NCBI RefSeq assembly: GCF_009870125.1
Contig: NC_046683.1
Location: 52,157,869-52,221,868 of the forward strand
From: Drosophila pseudoobscura
Lineage: Eukaryota; Arthropoda; Insecta; Diptera; Drosophilidae
Direction: 5' to 3'
DNA length: 64,000 nt
Shown: positions 1-10,215 of the stretch, in pieces
Layout of the letters: every line of letters starts with the position of its first letter
Numbering within the stretch: position 1 is the first letter of the stretch
Position numbers and translations under genes: made by a program
The notes under the pieces: generated by a model
The model's database searches: none
What the model saw: only the letters and a program-made list of their open reading frames with translations
What the model was told of the DNA's origin: nothing

Positions 1-24
1 GAACAATACCCGGTACCCGTAAAG

Positions 25-510
25 ATGATGAATATATTTTTTTTTGTTGGCACTAGCTGCAGCAGCGGCCAGGAGTCTGGAAATTGTCTCAATATCAACA
101 ACAAGTTGGTCCACGGATTGGTCCTGTTGCTGGCTTGCATTTTACTAGGCGCCAACATCAACAGCGCATCCTTTGCCCCTGGCACTGTGCTGGATATCAT
201 GCTCGGTGAAACTACTGTGGAGCAGCTAAAATATATACCCCTCGCCGACGGTTATGAGTTTGGGTGAGTTTGGGTTTGCTTTTGGTCACATTCTCCTTTT
301 GAATACTAATCTTGAACCCATTCTTTGTTCAGTTACACCCTACCCAATGGCGCTCATCGCGATGAGATTGGAAAGGTGTTAAGTGGCACTTCGGCCGCCA
401 AGGATCTGGAGAACGCCAACAACTTGGCACGCAACCATCGTCCCTCCCGCGAAAATGGCCTAAAGGTGCGCAAGCTCTCTGGCAAATCCCTCGCATCTCT
501 GGCTGGTTAA
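25..510 (+). CDS. Divergent RR-like cuticle protein with half an RR domain
   Basis: Two exons, 25-263 and 333-510, join in phase 2 (GG|T) and give 138 residues if translation starts at the first ATG. A hydrophobic signal-like segment (LVHGLVLLLACILLGANINSA) begins only near residue 28. The true start may therefore be a later Met or lie in an exon left of the window; a pyrimidine-rich tract ending in an AG lies at about 35-56. After the signal comes LADGYEFGYTLPNGAHRDEIG, which aligns with the first half of an RR-1 domain (YxFxYETSDGxxRxEEG). The second half, which normally carries the aromatic chitin-contact residues ([16 protein letters not shown]), is absent. A basic tail ends in SLASLAG. 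An AATAAA lies at 654-659. The intron sits where the other cluster genes have theirs, so it belongs to the family by descent. Chitin binding is doubtful. The real 5' end is uncertain. Confidence 0.7.
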
Positions 511-3500
511 GCACCCCCTCCCCATCCATCCATACATCATTTTTTTAAAATAGTTTTCCTCTTGGAATTAGCCGCCATAGTGGACAAAACTGTGCCAACT
601 GCTTTAGGTTTATTTATTAGTATACATACATATGTGCAATCTTTGCAAAAGCCAATAAACATTGATTGATCAAGCAAAAGTGATATGGTATGTACATATG
701 TATATGGTTCGTAAAATTCGCATTTCTGATGCCAACTTGTTTGTTGCGCATTGCGCAATGTGTTCAGTTAATGTAAACAAAAGGCGAGGAGATGCAGATA
801 AAATGGTGTGTAAATAATGTGCAAATTTTGATAGATAGGAGTTTTGACTCGCTACAGGTCACAGGTTCAATCAAATCGAAATTTTCATAGCCATATTAAA
901 CAGACTTAACAGATGTTGGATATTTTCTGGGGTACGGAGATAACGTTTATATTAAATGCTTTGGGGAAACAGCTTATACCAGACACAACTATATATACTC
1001 CTATGGCAAGGGCAGTACCTTTTTTGGTTAATTCAAATTAGTTGCTAGAAAACAATCAATGACTACATCTTTCACTAAAAACAAACAGCTATAAATTCTT
1101 CTGGAGCATTTGTGAGGCTTTGAAAATTAATTTTAAATGATGGCAAAATCATATAAACCTACAAAATTAATGAATATTTGGGTGGGTGCTGCGAACCCAT
1201 TTACATTTATCAGAAAATATGATGGAATTTCAATTAATCAGAAATTTTTAATGGGAAAATTGCATTGACTTTAAGTTTATTTCGTATTTAATTATTTAGT
1301 ATTTTTTAATTGAACTACAAAATATTCACACATACTTAAATTTTTAGTTCCACTGCCTGAAAGTATGCCATTGAAGCAATGGGGGGCTTAAAGCCATTCA
1401 AGTTTTTTGCTTAAGTCTTTTGACTTGCAGCAAGAAAAAGAATTGAAAACAGGTTTTTAGTTTTAAATGCTTCCATCGTCAATTAAGTGTACAAAGCACT
1501 CGTATTTTATGAACTAAAATTTAGTAATAAATGTTGTAAGTGGAAATGCAGGCAAAGTGCAGATAAATTTAAATTAAATTGCACTTCACGGCTATCAATC
1601 GCTCGGTAGGCGTTTTTTTACCCCGAAAAACAACATTTATTGTGACCAGCTGAAGATGCATCAAATACAACCGAAATATAAAGAACCGAAAAAATGGTCA
1701 GAGCCAGCAATAAAATTAAATTATACGCACCATTCATAATGTCAAGTGTCAGGCAGAAGTATTAAGTATTTCTGTGTTTCTGCTTTTGCGGCATGCAAAT
1801 ATTACGAAACGAATGCTTCGAATGATAATAAAGAAATGAAAAAACAACACCAATGTGACATTTACATACTTCAAGAATTGCGGGAGTGCGGGACAGGGGA
1901 GGGGGGCAGAGCAGGGGCGGTATAGAAAGAGACGGGGAGACAAGCTATTAAAACATTGCCATTATCGCGCAAGTGCTAATTTTGCAGACCCACTTGAAGA
2001 GGCAGCTTGAGGAGAGGACGGAGAGGCGGCCGAGCCGGCGGGTTGAACGTGAAAATCCGAATCCGAGTCCGAAATACGAAACCCGAAACCCGATTCCGCG
2101 GCCGAACTCGTGCCGAGCCAAAGCCGGTCTGGGATCCACTCTGTGGTGTGGTACGTGCCGCCTGGGAGCGAGCGAGTTGGCAACAGCAAACGGCAGCTGA
2201 ATGGGCAGGCGGACAGTCGAGCTGATAGACGGACAGACTGACAGACAGATGGACAGACGGACAGAGCAGAGAAGCAGCATCTGGCGCTGACCTTGAAGAC
2301 GTAAATGTGAAGACGCATCCATATAAATATGTATTATATCTGTGGCTGTGCCTGTGGCTGTGGCTGTGGCTATGTCTGGGACTGGGGCCGATACCTTGGT
2401 GTCTGTGTGTATAGAAAGCGACAGCGGAGCCCAAACAAGAGAACCTCTTGTTCTCAATGTTGAAAAACCTGTCGATTGAGGCTTGATTAGAACAGTTATG
2501 TAAATGATTGCATAAATTTATATATAGTTAAACGATAAGGAAGAAATATATTCACGCTGTTCGTCTTCTGATACGAAAAGAGTATATCTGCATATGTACA
2601 TATGTATATGTGGACGGGTATCTGTGACAACGCCCCCGCACTCACGAACATACCGTTTCACACACGGACCGATCAATCAAAGCCAGATTAATTATGCAAA
2701 TCAAGCATGATAAATGCAGCTCGCTGCAGATGCCCTCCAAAAGCCGCAGAAGAAGATCAACTAATAAATATTATGCAGTCACAAGAAATAATGGAATCAG
2801 CTTTATTTTCAAGGGCCGAACCTTAATAGCAGAAGCTTAAGCTCCTGTCAGTATTTAAGGGTTGGGGATGCCTAGAGCCCGTTTTCGGTTGGTCATATTT
2901 TTTGGAAACGTAAATAATATGGACATTCTTCTCTAAGACTTATTGTTCTCCTTAAAGTCCACAGAATTTTGGCACGATTTTCACCTTCGTCGGTCTGTCT
3001 GTCTGCCAGCTTCTTAAAATAAGGTTAGCTTTGAAGGAAACCAAACCTATAGGAAAAAAGTCAAAATGCCAAATTGCAGCTGCCAGAAAATCAAAGAAGA
3101 AAATGTATTTTCAAACGGCATTTGAGGAAATGCCAAAATAAATGTCCAACACCCTGCCAATACTTAGGAATAAGATGAAGCAGTTGGCACAATTTCAGAC
3201 ATTGTGACCACGAGTGCCCACGGAGATGAGATGAGATGAGAGGAGAGGAGGATGGCGGAGAAGGAGGACCATGGCGAGCCAGGGTCCGACAGATGACCAA
3301 TACAAAAACTCGACTGACCGGCTTGGATGAGGCTTCTTCTTCGGCCTGTAGCGGTCAACGAAGGTGGCATAAATTGGCAAACAGAAACGGAGACAGAAAA
3401 TAAAAAAAAAACCCACCACAAAAGTCAGAGATTTAAATTGCATGCGAGCTGTAGTTGTAGGTTACTCGATGGATTTTCGTATTTTTTTTTTACTATTTTG

Positions 3501-3894
3501 GTGCTTGTTACCAAGCACATGGAGGCAGCAGCAGTAGCAGCAGCACATCAATCGAACGCTGTAAAGGCCGTTGCATATGCCAAAAGTCATGCTGGGGCTC
3601 CGTCTTCTTCACTGCCGCCTGTCCAGTCCATCTGCGACTGCCGTGTACTTTGGCCATCACACACAGTCATATGTGTATGTACCTGCCACAGCCGCATCCT
3701 CAGGCCCAGATTAGAGACGGAGTGGAGTGCCCATGTCCGCGGCTTGAACTTGCTGCCCTGCAAATTGCAGCTCGACAGTACTTGAACTTTGTTGTGGGTG
3801 GCTGCTGTTGCAGGCACAGTGCTGGCTCGGTCTCGGGTTTCCCATCGTTCTAGCTTCCCATGGCATCTGTCCCCAACCTTTTCCCATGCCTCAT

Positions 3895-3918
3895 CTGGCT
3901 GGCTGGCTGGCTGGCTGG
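3895..3918. repeat. (CTGG)n microsatellite
   Basis: About six perfect copies of CTGG in tandem. Confidence 0.9.
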
Positions 3919-4191
3919 CAAGCATGAACTTTTTCAAATTTTCTAAAGCTGCCACTGTTGGTTGCTTTGTTGGTGGCGGCTGGCTATAATACCTTTCAGC
4001 CGAGTACATCGATGCACAAAGCCGCTTTAAATGTTACTTGTCGCAGCGACTTTGGCGACTTTGGTGCATCTTTGGTAAATTGAAAAAAAATAAGTAAAAA
4101 ACACTTACCCGGCGACCGCCAGAGCCACGTTTGTTAGCTTCTTCCACAACTGTGCAAATTTATGACGTTTGCAAATGCAGCCCGACTGCAG

Positions 4192-4198
4192 TATAAAA
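4192..4198 (+). promoter_or_regulatory. TATA box of Acp65Aa-like gene
   Basis: TATAAAA lies 93 bp before the ATG. An ACAGT initiator-like motif is at about 4,231. Confidence 0.7.
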
Positions 4199-4284
4199 TG
4201 CAGTGGATCCCAATGCATCGCCACCATTAGACAGTCGGTAGTTTGTCCATTCGCAGGTGAACGCTTCGAGAATCGCGCAACAAG

Positions 4285-4664
4285 ATGAAACTGGTAACGT
4301 TAAATCGAGGATTACGGTTACCTTGTCGAGGATAACATGATCTTTGGTGTCCTTTGCACAGATGCTAGTCGTTGGATTTATGGCCCTGATCGCCCTGGCC
4401 ACCGCCCGTCCCCAGAATGATGTGGAGGTGCTGGAGTACGAGTCGGAAAACATTGGCATTGGCGGCTACAAGTTCAGTTACAAGCTCAGCGACGGCACCA
4501 CCCGCTCCGAGGAGGGTACGGTCAACAATGCTGGCACCGAGAACGAATCCATCTCCATCCGCGGGTCAGTCAGTTGGGTGGCACCGGACGGTCAGACATA
4601 CACCATCAACTTTGTGGCCGATGAGAATGGCTTCCAGCCGGAAGGTGCTCACCTACCCAAATAG
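4285..4664 (+). CDS. Acp65Aa: RR-1 cuticle protein, Acp65Aa-like
   Basis: Two exons, 4,285-4,293 (MKL, phase 0) and 4,362-4,664, encode about 103 residues. A signal peptide (MLVVGFMALIALATA) is followed by RPQNDVEVLEY and then a complete RR-1 domain: YKFSYKLSDGTTRSEEG, an SxSWVAPDGQTY block, and [16 protein letters not shown] at the C terminus. This is the only gene of the cluster whose intron lies after codon 3; it lacks the phase-2 intron before the xxSDG motif. The sequence matches my memory of the D. melanogaster adult cuticle protein Acp65Aa, and the divergent neighbour looks like Lcp65Aa, as in that species. The protein is secreted and binds chitin in the cuticle by family knowledge. 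The symbol is from memory and not checked by alignment. Confidence 0.85.
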
Positions 4665-4972
4665 GATGATTATTCCCCCTGGAAGATGATCCTGTAAATA
4701 CACCATCCCCCATCATGCATTCTGCATCCTGTATCCAATTTCCACCTGCTTTCCGCCACCACCACGCCGTAGCCTTAGGACGAGAATGAGGGAGGTGCTG
4801 TGCTGTGCTGTGCCAGTTTCCTCAGTTAGTAAGTCGATCAGTCAGTCAAGTCAGTGTCGTGCATTGTTTTTTTTCTTATTTGTTACTCGCATTAAAGCCG
4901 AACTTTCGATTTTCGAAACACCACATCTACATTTATTTACAAAATACAAGGAATATGACAATAAGCCAACGT

Positions 4973-5281
4973 TTAGACGTGGGGAATGTGTGCGCCCTGA
5001 GGCTGGAATCCATTCTCATTGGCGGTATAGGTCACGGTGTAGGTCTGGCCATCGTCTCCCACATAGGTGTAGGAGCCGGACACCTGGAGGGCATCCTCTT
5101 CGGGGCCAAGTTTCTTGAGTGTGGCCTGCTGCTCCTGCTTGCTGCCATCGCTCGTCTCATAGGAAAAGTTGTAGCCATCGGCCAGGACCTGCGATTCCTG
5201 TTTGACGATCTGCACCTCATCGGCGGGTGCCGCGAAGCACATGGAAATCGAAAGGAGGGCAATCAGGAAGACACACTTCAT
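4973..5281 (-). CDS. Lcp65Aa: RR-1 larval cuticle protein, Lcp65Aa-like, intronless
   Basis: Single exon of 102 residues starting MKCVFLIALLSISMCFAAPADE, a clear signal peptide. The reading frame is open further upstream, but this Met precedes the hydrophobic core and matches the family. A complete RR-1 domain follows: [55 protein letters not shown]. The KQEQ and LGPEEDALQV segments are those I associate with D. melanogaster Lcp65Aa, and its place beside the Acp65Aa-like gene agrees. TATAAA on the minus strand lies at 5,332-5,337. It is transcribed convergently toward the Acp65Aa-like gene, with about 310 bp between stops. It has ANENGF where most family members have ADENGF. The product is a structural, chitin-binding secreted protein. 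Confidence 0.85.
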   Translation of the reverse strand: MKCVFLIALLSISMCFAAPADEVQIVKQESQVLADGYNFSYETSDGSKQEQQATLKKLGPEEDALQVSGSYTYVGDDGQTYTVTYTANENGFQPQGAHIPHV

Positions 5282-5331
5282 CTTTGGGCTTTGCTTGGTA
5301 CTGCTCTGGTCTAGTCTCTCCCCGACATGGC

Positions 5332-5337
5332 GTTTAT
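5332..5337 (-). promoter_or_regulatory. TATA box of Lcp65Aa-like gene
   Basis: TATAAA reads on the minus strand about 50 bp before the ATG at 5,281. Confidence 0.55.
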
Positions 5338-5730
5338 ATGGAAAAAAGACCATTGCTTAATGCAATTAGCACTTGGAGTGAAGACATCATCATATCATCC
5401 CGATATGACCGGCTCCAGCTGAGGTCGGATAGTGTTAATTGAATCTCTGCTTGAGGGGCAGTGAAAATGAAAAGCAAACAGTCCAAAAAGATTATCGGAT
5501 GTCTGTTAAGAATTGTGGTTTCTTCGAAGAGGAGTCTCCCCAAGATCTTGGACCTGGTCGATATGCGAAAACGATTTACAAGAAACAGTTTCTATGTCTT
5601 CCAGATATGTATGTAGATATGTATACATCTATTTTTAAAATGTTTTAAATGAATTTCCATACATGTGGTTTAGAGGCCCAAACTTGTATTGATTTCAAGC
5701 TGTGTGTCTTTCATCGACATTTGATTTTAA

Positions 5731-5739
5731 ACTAGTTCC
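5731..5739 (+). promoter_or_regulatory. Shared ACTAGTTC promoter motif
   Basis: ACTAGTTCC lies 39 bp before the TATA box. The same motif recurs at a similar distance before the TATA boxes of the cuticle genes starting at 7,462 (minus), 17,644, 21,974 and 23,489, and with one mismatch before that at 19,697. Confidence 0.5.
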
Positions 5740-5769
5740 CGACGTTCGACGTCTCAACTCAAAATCAGA

Positions 5770-5777
5770 CTATAAAT
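5770..5777 (+). promoter_or_regulatory. TATA box
   Basis: TATAAATA lies 77 bp before the ATG at 5,847. Confidence 0.75.
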
Positions 5778-5846
5778 AGTCATATGACCAAACCAACAGC
5801 ATTAGTTATCTTTGAAGACTTCAACGATCCACACAATCCTTTCAAC

Positions 5847-6213
5847 ATGAAGTTCGTCATCGTCCTCGTTGCCCTTTTCGCCCTGGCCGCTGCCCGTCCC
5901 AACCGCGATGCGGAGACCCTCCGTTACGATTCGAATGTCGAACCCGAGAACTACAACTACAAGTAAGTCATATAATAAATTCAAAATCCAAGGATCAGCT
6001 CCTAATTTGAACTATTTTTACAGTGTGCAGACGAGTGATGGAAAGTCGGTTGCAGAGGAGGGACATGTGGAAGACTTGGGAACTGAACAGGAGGCCATCG
6101 TCGTGAAGGGCTCTTACTCCTACATTGGCGACGACGGTGTCACATACTCCGTCAACTACATTGCCGACAAGAACGGATTCCAGCCCCAGGGCGCTCATAT
6201 TCCTGTTGCCTAA
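5847..6213 (+). CDS. RR-1 larval cuticle protein, left copy of inverted pair
   Basis: Exons 5,847-5,962 and 6,024-6,213 join in phase 2 (AA|T) and encode 101 residues. The signal peptide is MKFVIVLVALFALAAARP, followed by DAETLRYDSNVEPENYNYN. The RR-1 domain reads VQTSDGKSVAEEG, EAIVVKGSYSYIGDDGVTY, SVNYIADKNGFQPQGAHIP. An in-frame ATG 63 bp upstream would add 21 non-signal residues, so the MKF start is preferred. ADKNGF replaces the usual ADENGF. It is transcribed tail to tail with a near-identical copy at 7,096-7,462, and the two mature proteins differ at N20 versus D. It is a larval-cuticle family member of the 65A cluster. I cannot assign an ortholog letter. Confidence 0.93.
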
Positions 6214-6300
6214 GTTTATGAAATTAAAATAAATCAGGTCATAAGAATAACATTTCGTGTTATACTTTTCCAGTGGATATTTTTGTTCTATAGTTTCCCA

Positions 6301-7018
6301 TTTCAGCATTTAAGACAGATATAATATTTCAAAAGAAATATTTATAAGCAGTATCAATCGATCGTTGATCTTAATTTTACTGCTTGAAATTCTTTTCTTT
6401 ACCAAAAAACGTTACTCCTCTCTCATCACCTAAAAATTGGGTCAGGGCATAAAGATTATATCTAAACAAGAAAAAGCACTCCTGACTGGAATTGTTATTA
6501 AAATTTGCTTAAAAAAAGCCAAAATTAATATTAAATTAGACAGTCATCCAGAAAATATCTAGATCTAGATAAAAAGAACAAACTTTGCCGCAAAGAAAAG
6601 ATCAGTTTTTAATTTGAAAGCTTAATACTTCCTAGACGCTAAGCTAAAGCTACAAAAATTTGAGGTCCTATTTATAGTTGCATCTATCAGTTTTTCAAAA
6701 TTGAAAATTTCAATAAAACCAGATGTACTTATGTTATGTGAAAAAAGAAGCACAACCTCTAGAAAAAATACGTAATAAATAGAATTTTTTTGAAATTATA
6801 AAACAAAAACCTTGCCTTAGAAGAACAAAATTAACTTGTTACAAAAATTTAAAAAACTAAAGCTATCAGAAAAAGTCAGTTGGGTTGAAAGTGTAAAAAT
6901 GCTGTTGCATGGTATAATTATTGGATATCTGAAAATTTTAAGTACATACTTTGCATAAATATGTTTCATCTTGTTCTTTTCGCTACGGATACCTAATATA
7001 TGTCTGAAGTGGAGGAAC
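6301..7018. other. Spacer between the arms of the inverted repeat
   Basis: AT-rich sequence with no convincing frame. It is the loop of the large gene palindrome. Confidence 0.6.
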
Positions 7019-7095
7019 TATAGAACAATTATCCAATGGAAAAGTATAACACGAAATGTTTTTCTTATGACCTGATTTATTTTAATTTCATAAAC

Positions 7096-7462
7096 TTAGG
7101 CAACAGGAATATGAGCGCCCTGGGGCTGGAATCCGTTCTTGTCGGCAATGTAGTTGACGGAGTATGTGACACCGTCGTCGCCAATGTAGGAGTAAGAGCC
7201 CTTCACGACGATGGCCTCCTGTTCAGTTCCCAAGTCTTCCACATGTCCCTCCTCCGCAACCGACTTTCCATCACTCGTCTGCACACTGTAAAAATAGTTG
7301 AAGTTAGGAGCTGATCCTTGTATTTTGAATTTATTATATGACTTACTTGTAGTTGTAGTTCTCGGGTTCGACATTCGAATCGTAACGGAGGGTCTCCGCA
7401 TCGCGGTCGGGACGGGCAGCGGCCAGGGCGAAAAGGGCAACGAGGACGATGACGAACTTCAT
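7096..7462 (-). CDS. RR-1 larval cuticle protein, right copy of inverted pair
   Basis: Minus-strand exons 7,347-7,462 and 7,096-7,285 encode 101 residues. The protein equals the left copy except RPDRD for RPNRD; the intron differs slightly. The signal peptide is MKFVIVLVALFALAAARP and the RR-1 domain ends IADKNGFQPQGAHIPVA. The near identity of introns and flanks as well as exons points to a recent inversion-duplication or ongoing gene conversion rather than protein-level selection. The 3' ends face each other across the 720 bp spacer. Confidence 0.93.
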
Positions 7463-7530
7463 GTTGAAAGGATTGTGTGGATCGTTGAAGTCTTCAAAGA
7501 TAACTAATGCTGTTGGTTTGGTCATATGAC

Positions 7531-7538
7531 TATTTATA
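7531..7538 (-). promoter_or_regulatory. TATA box
   Basis: TATAAATA reads on the minus strand 69-76 bp before the ATG at 7,462. An ACTAGTTCC copy lies on the minus strand at 7,562-7,570. Confidence 0.75.
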
Positions 7539-7806
7539 GTCTGACTTGGGGTTCGGCAGCTGGAACTAGTTTAATGTCTTGCAAATTGTAAAATATGTAA
7601 ATGCAATGCAGAGCAGAAGAAACGAGAAAAGCTGATGCTAATTTGTAACTTTTTTGTTTATCGTTTGTGTGTCGACTGCATAAAAGCTATTTGATAAAGT
7701 CGTGGGCACAGTAGGAGAAGAAAATTGAAGCTTTTTGGATTTTTTGTTTTAAACAAATTGATTTTTTCTTTATTCATTCATCATCGTTTGTGTGGAAAAA
7801 TCCATA

Positions 7807-8121
7807 TTAGGCAGCAGGGGCCACGGGCAAGTGAGCGCCCGAGGGCTGGAAACCGTTCTCATCGGCAACGTAGGTGACGGTGTAGGTGACACCATCATCG
7901 CCGACAAAGGAGTAAGATCCATGGACGACGATGGCCTCATCCTCGTGGCCAGTGTTCTTCAGCACACCATCCTCCTGCTTCTTGGTGCCATCGCTGGTCT
8001 CCAGGGCGAAGCTGTACTTCTCAACTCCCACATCGGAGTCCAGGCGGACGATCTGCACATCACTGGGGCGGGCGGCGGCCACGGCGAAGAGGGCGAAGGC
8101 GAGAACAATGACGAATTTCAT
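7807..8121 (-). CDS. RR-1 larval cuticle protein, intronless
   Basis: Single exon encoding 104 residues. The signal peptide is MKFVIVLAFALFAVAAARP. SDVQIVRLDSDVGVEKYSFA follows, then the RR-1 domain [54 protein letters not shown]. The MKF start is favoured over an upstream in-frame Met because the hydrophobic core begins there. It is one of two intronless genes in the cluster (with 4,973-5,281), which suggests loss of the phase-2 intron or an mRNA-mediated step. TATAAAT lies on the minus strand at 8,192-8,198. The VAPAA end and general sequence resemble Lcp65Ac-type proteins, but I cannot assign orthology. Confidence 0.93.
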   Translation of the reverse strand: MKFVIVLAFALFAVAAARPSDVQIVRLDSDVGVEKYSFALETSDGTKKQEDGVLKNTGHEDEAIVVHGSYSFVGDDGVTYTVTYVADENGFQPSGAHLPVAPAA

Positions 8122-8191
8122 GTTGAAGGTGCTGTTGTGTTCCTTAGAATGCTGACAACTGTCTGATGCTCCACTGCAGTTTGGTGGAGGC

Positions 8192-8198
8192 ATTTATA
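8192..8198 (-). promoter_or_regulatory. TATA box
   Basis: TATAAAT reads on the minus strand about 75 bp before the ATG at 8,121. Confidence 0.7.
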
Positions 8199-8554
8199 CT
8201 CGCTTACTTCGCGAAATGCAAAAGTCAAAGGTGCACAGAATTTGGCAGATAGTATTTATGTATGTAGATCAGTTTAGATAATGAGCAGCGCATCGCATCG
8301 CATCGCATTATTGTTTCCGGTCAAACTGGAATACCGGTATGAATCGGAATGCGCGTATCTAACTATTGTTGTGTTGTCACATAACCAGATCTACTCCTCT
8401 GCAGTGGGATGCGAGATGGAGATGGGATCTCTGGAAGGAAGGCAGGTGGAATGGAGGCATGATTCAGCTCGATTTTCTTGCCGCGTTTATTTAATAATCA
8501 ACTTAAAACCATTATAGATAGAACAGCTCTCGGTTTGCGCTTCCAGCTTCCACT

Positions 8555-8946
8555 TTAGTTGCCAATGGGCACATTGGGCAGATGAGCGCCCTCGGGCTGG
8601 AAACCGTTCTCATCGGCGATGTAGTTGACGGTGTAGGTCTGACCGTCATCGGCCACAAAGGAGTACGATCCGCGGACGACGATGGCCTCCTGCTCGGTGC
8701 CGACGTTCTTCAGCTCTCCCTCCTCCTGGTGCTTCTTGCCATCGCTGGTCTCCAAACTGTCAAAAGGATGTTGTTAATGGTAATCCTCAAAGCCGACCGA
8801 ACCGATTAAATGACTTACGCAAAGTTGTAGCCCTCGGGCCTAACGTCCGACTCCAGGCGCAGGATCTGAGCATCCGCATCGGGGGCGGGGGCAGCCAGCA
8901 CCACGGCGAGGAGGGCAGCGAAGACGAGGGCGATCGTGTACTTCAT
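8555..8946 (-). CDS. RR-1 cuticle protein
   Basis: Minus-strand exons 8,819-8,946 and 8,555-8,756 join in phase 2 (GC|T) to give 109 residues. The signal peptide is [20 protein letters not shown], followed by [21 protein letters not shown]. The RR-1 domain is [50 protein letters not shown], ending NVPIGN. The paralogue at 10,216-10,666 shares the PEGYNFA and GK+HQEEGELK segments and the intron position, so the two are a tandem pair older than the inverted pair. A TATATAAG box reads on the minus strand at 9,054-9,061. Confidence 0.93.
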
Positions 8947-10215
8947 GGTTGATTGGATTGGAGTACTGATTGTGCTTTGATTCGTGATGAACTTGCGACC
9001 GAGCGGCTAGTCAATGTTACTTGATTTGTGATGTCTGTGGCCATGTCCAGGCGCTTATATAGTCGGGTCGGAGGCCGTCGATTGAAGAAAAGTTAGTCGA
9101 AAATAAAAATGACTAATTACACGCCGAGCACCAAAGCTAACAAATTGTCTTGAAAAACGCACCAACAACAGATGAAACAACGAAAAAAACAACAACAAAA
9201 AATATACACAACAACAAAGAAATATTAACGAAAAACAAAAACTTCTAAGGCAAACAAATCGATGCCGTTTTTAGGAAATACCTCATCATCATTTGCATTT
9301 TTCGTGAATCAATCAAAGCAATCGTTTCCAAGTTAAAGAAGACAACAGCCAACAAATTTTTGATAATCCACGGGTGTATTCATAGTTTTTGGTAGTGGGA
9401 GCGAGCGAGGGAGCGGGAGAAGAGGGGTTAGCCCCTGCAGCAAAATTCAGTATCAACAATCATATGTGCTCTGACAACTGGAAGTTAGTTTTCCTTCAAT
9501 TAGTAAGTAGCTGAGAAACCAAAGACTCCCATATCGAAATATATGAAATATCCTTATGAAAATCTCAAATTAAACAAAAAAGCAGTCTGGCGGTAAGAAA
9601 CTCGAAGAATCGTACATGTATATATTTTTAGTACGAGTGGTATTATCAGAATGTCTGTTACGTTACGTTTCACTCGTACGACAAAATGTTAAAACAAATA
9701 ATTATTAAAAAGTTAAATTCTGAAAAAATTGTGTTTTTTAAATAGTACTATAATTATGTAGCCCTATATTTACCAACAAAAAGACAAAAATCAAACGTAT
9801 GGTTTTAAATACGTCCAAAATATGCTTTGGCGATACGTTACAAAAAACAGAAGTGGTTTTTGAGGTTGGGCTACAAAATTGCCAAACTTGGTGAATTGTG
9901 TAAGACCAACTGTATAACATTTTTTTGTGCATATATATGAAATATTCAGTGTTCATGTTCCAAGCTTTTTTAAATACCCGAATCTTCAAATACATGTGAA
10001 TAAATGTGAAAGCTTGCCAACGATGTCTCACTTATTTTCCAGAAGATAATCCCACCTTAATCCAATCGAAACAATTCTACTTTTTTGCGTGAATGAATCT
10101 TTTTTTATTATAATGTTTCTGAGAGGAAAACTTAAACATAGTTAACACATTGATGCTGGATGGACTGGAAGGTACTTAGACTTCCATCTAAATGCGATTC
10201 CATATCGAAAGGGAT
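8947..10215. other. Intergenic spacer, no gene seen
   Basis: It carries the promoter of the gene starting at 8,946 and then A-rich, AAC-repeat-like sequence (about 9,170-9,245). No frame has family similarity. Confidence 0.6.
9054..9061 (-). promoter_or_regulatory. TATA box
   Basis: TATATAAG reads on the minus strand about 110 bp before the ATG at 8,946. Confidence 0.6.

Larger units (their letters stand above)
511..4284. other. Intergenic spacer, no gene seen
   Basis: AT-rich spacer between two cuticle genes. It holds a polyadenylation signal for the first gene (654-659), ATAC/GTAT-rich palindromic microsatellite patches (about 620-710 and 2,588-2,612), a purine microsatellite (about 3,222-3,252) and a CTGG tetramer run (3,895-3,918). 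The open frames seen here (for example about 1,948-2,457 minus) overlap one another in several frames and look like compositional accidents. Confidence 0.6.
5766..6300. repeat. Left arm of a gene-containing inverted repeat
   Basis: This arm covers the TATA box, both exons, the intron and about 85 bp of 3' flank of one cuticle gene. The mirror arm is at about 7,019-7,543. They are nearly identical by eye, including the intron. The spacer between arms is about 720 bp and AT-rich. Confidence 0.9.
7019..7543. repeat. Right arm of a gene-containing inverted repeat
   Basis: Reverse complement of 5,766-6,300 with few differences. Both arms end near the string TTGTTCTATAGTTTCC or its complement. Confidence 0.9.

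Noticed and set aside
1948-2457. 169-codon minus-strand frame upstream of the Acp65Aa-like gene
   Set aside because: Overlapping frames on both strands are equally open, composition is low complexity, and no family similarity is visible.
5784-5846. In-frame upstream ATG adding 21 residues before MKFVIVL at 5,847 (and its mirror at 7,525)
   Set aside because: The extension puts polar residues before the signal peptide, and the site lies only about 10 bp from the TATA box, so it is probably upstream of the transcription start.
8582-8809. Open frames antisense to cuticle exons ([15 protein letters not shown]-type proteins), seen at nearly every RR gene
   Set aside because: They are the reverse reading of the conserved ADENGF and PDGxxY codons with strong codon bias. 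They have no promoters or signal peptides of their own.
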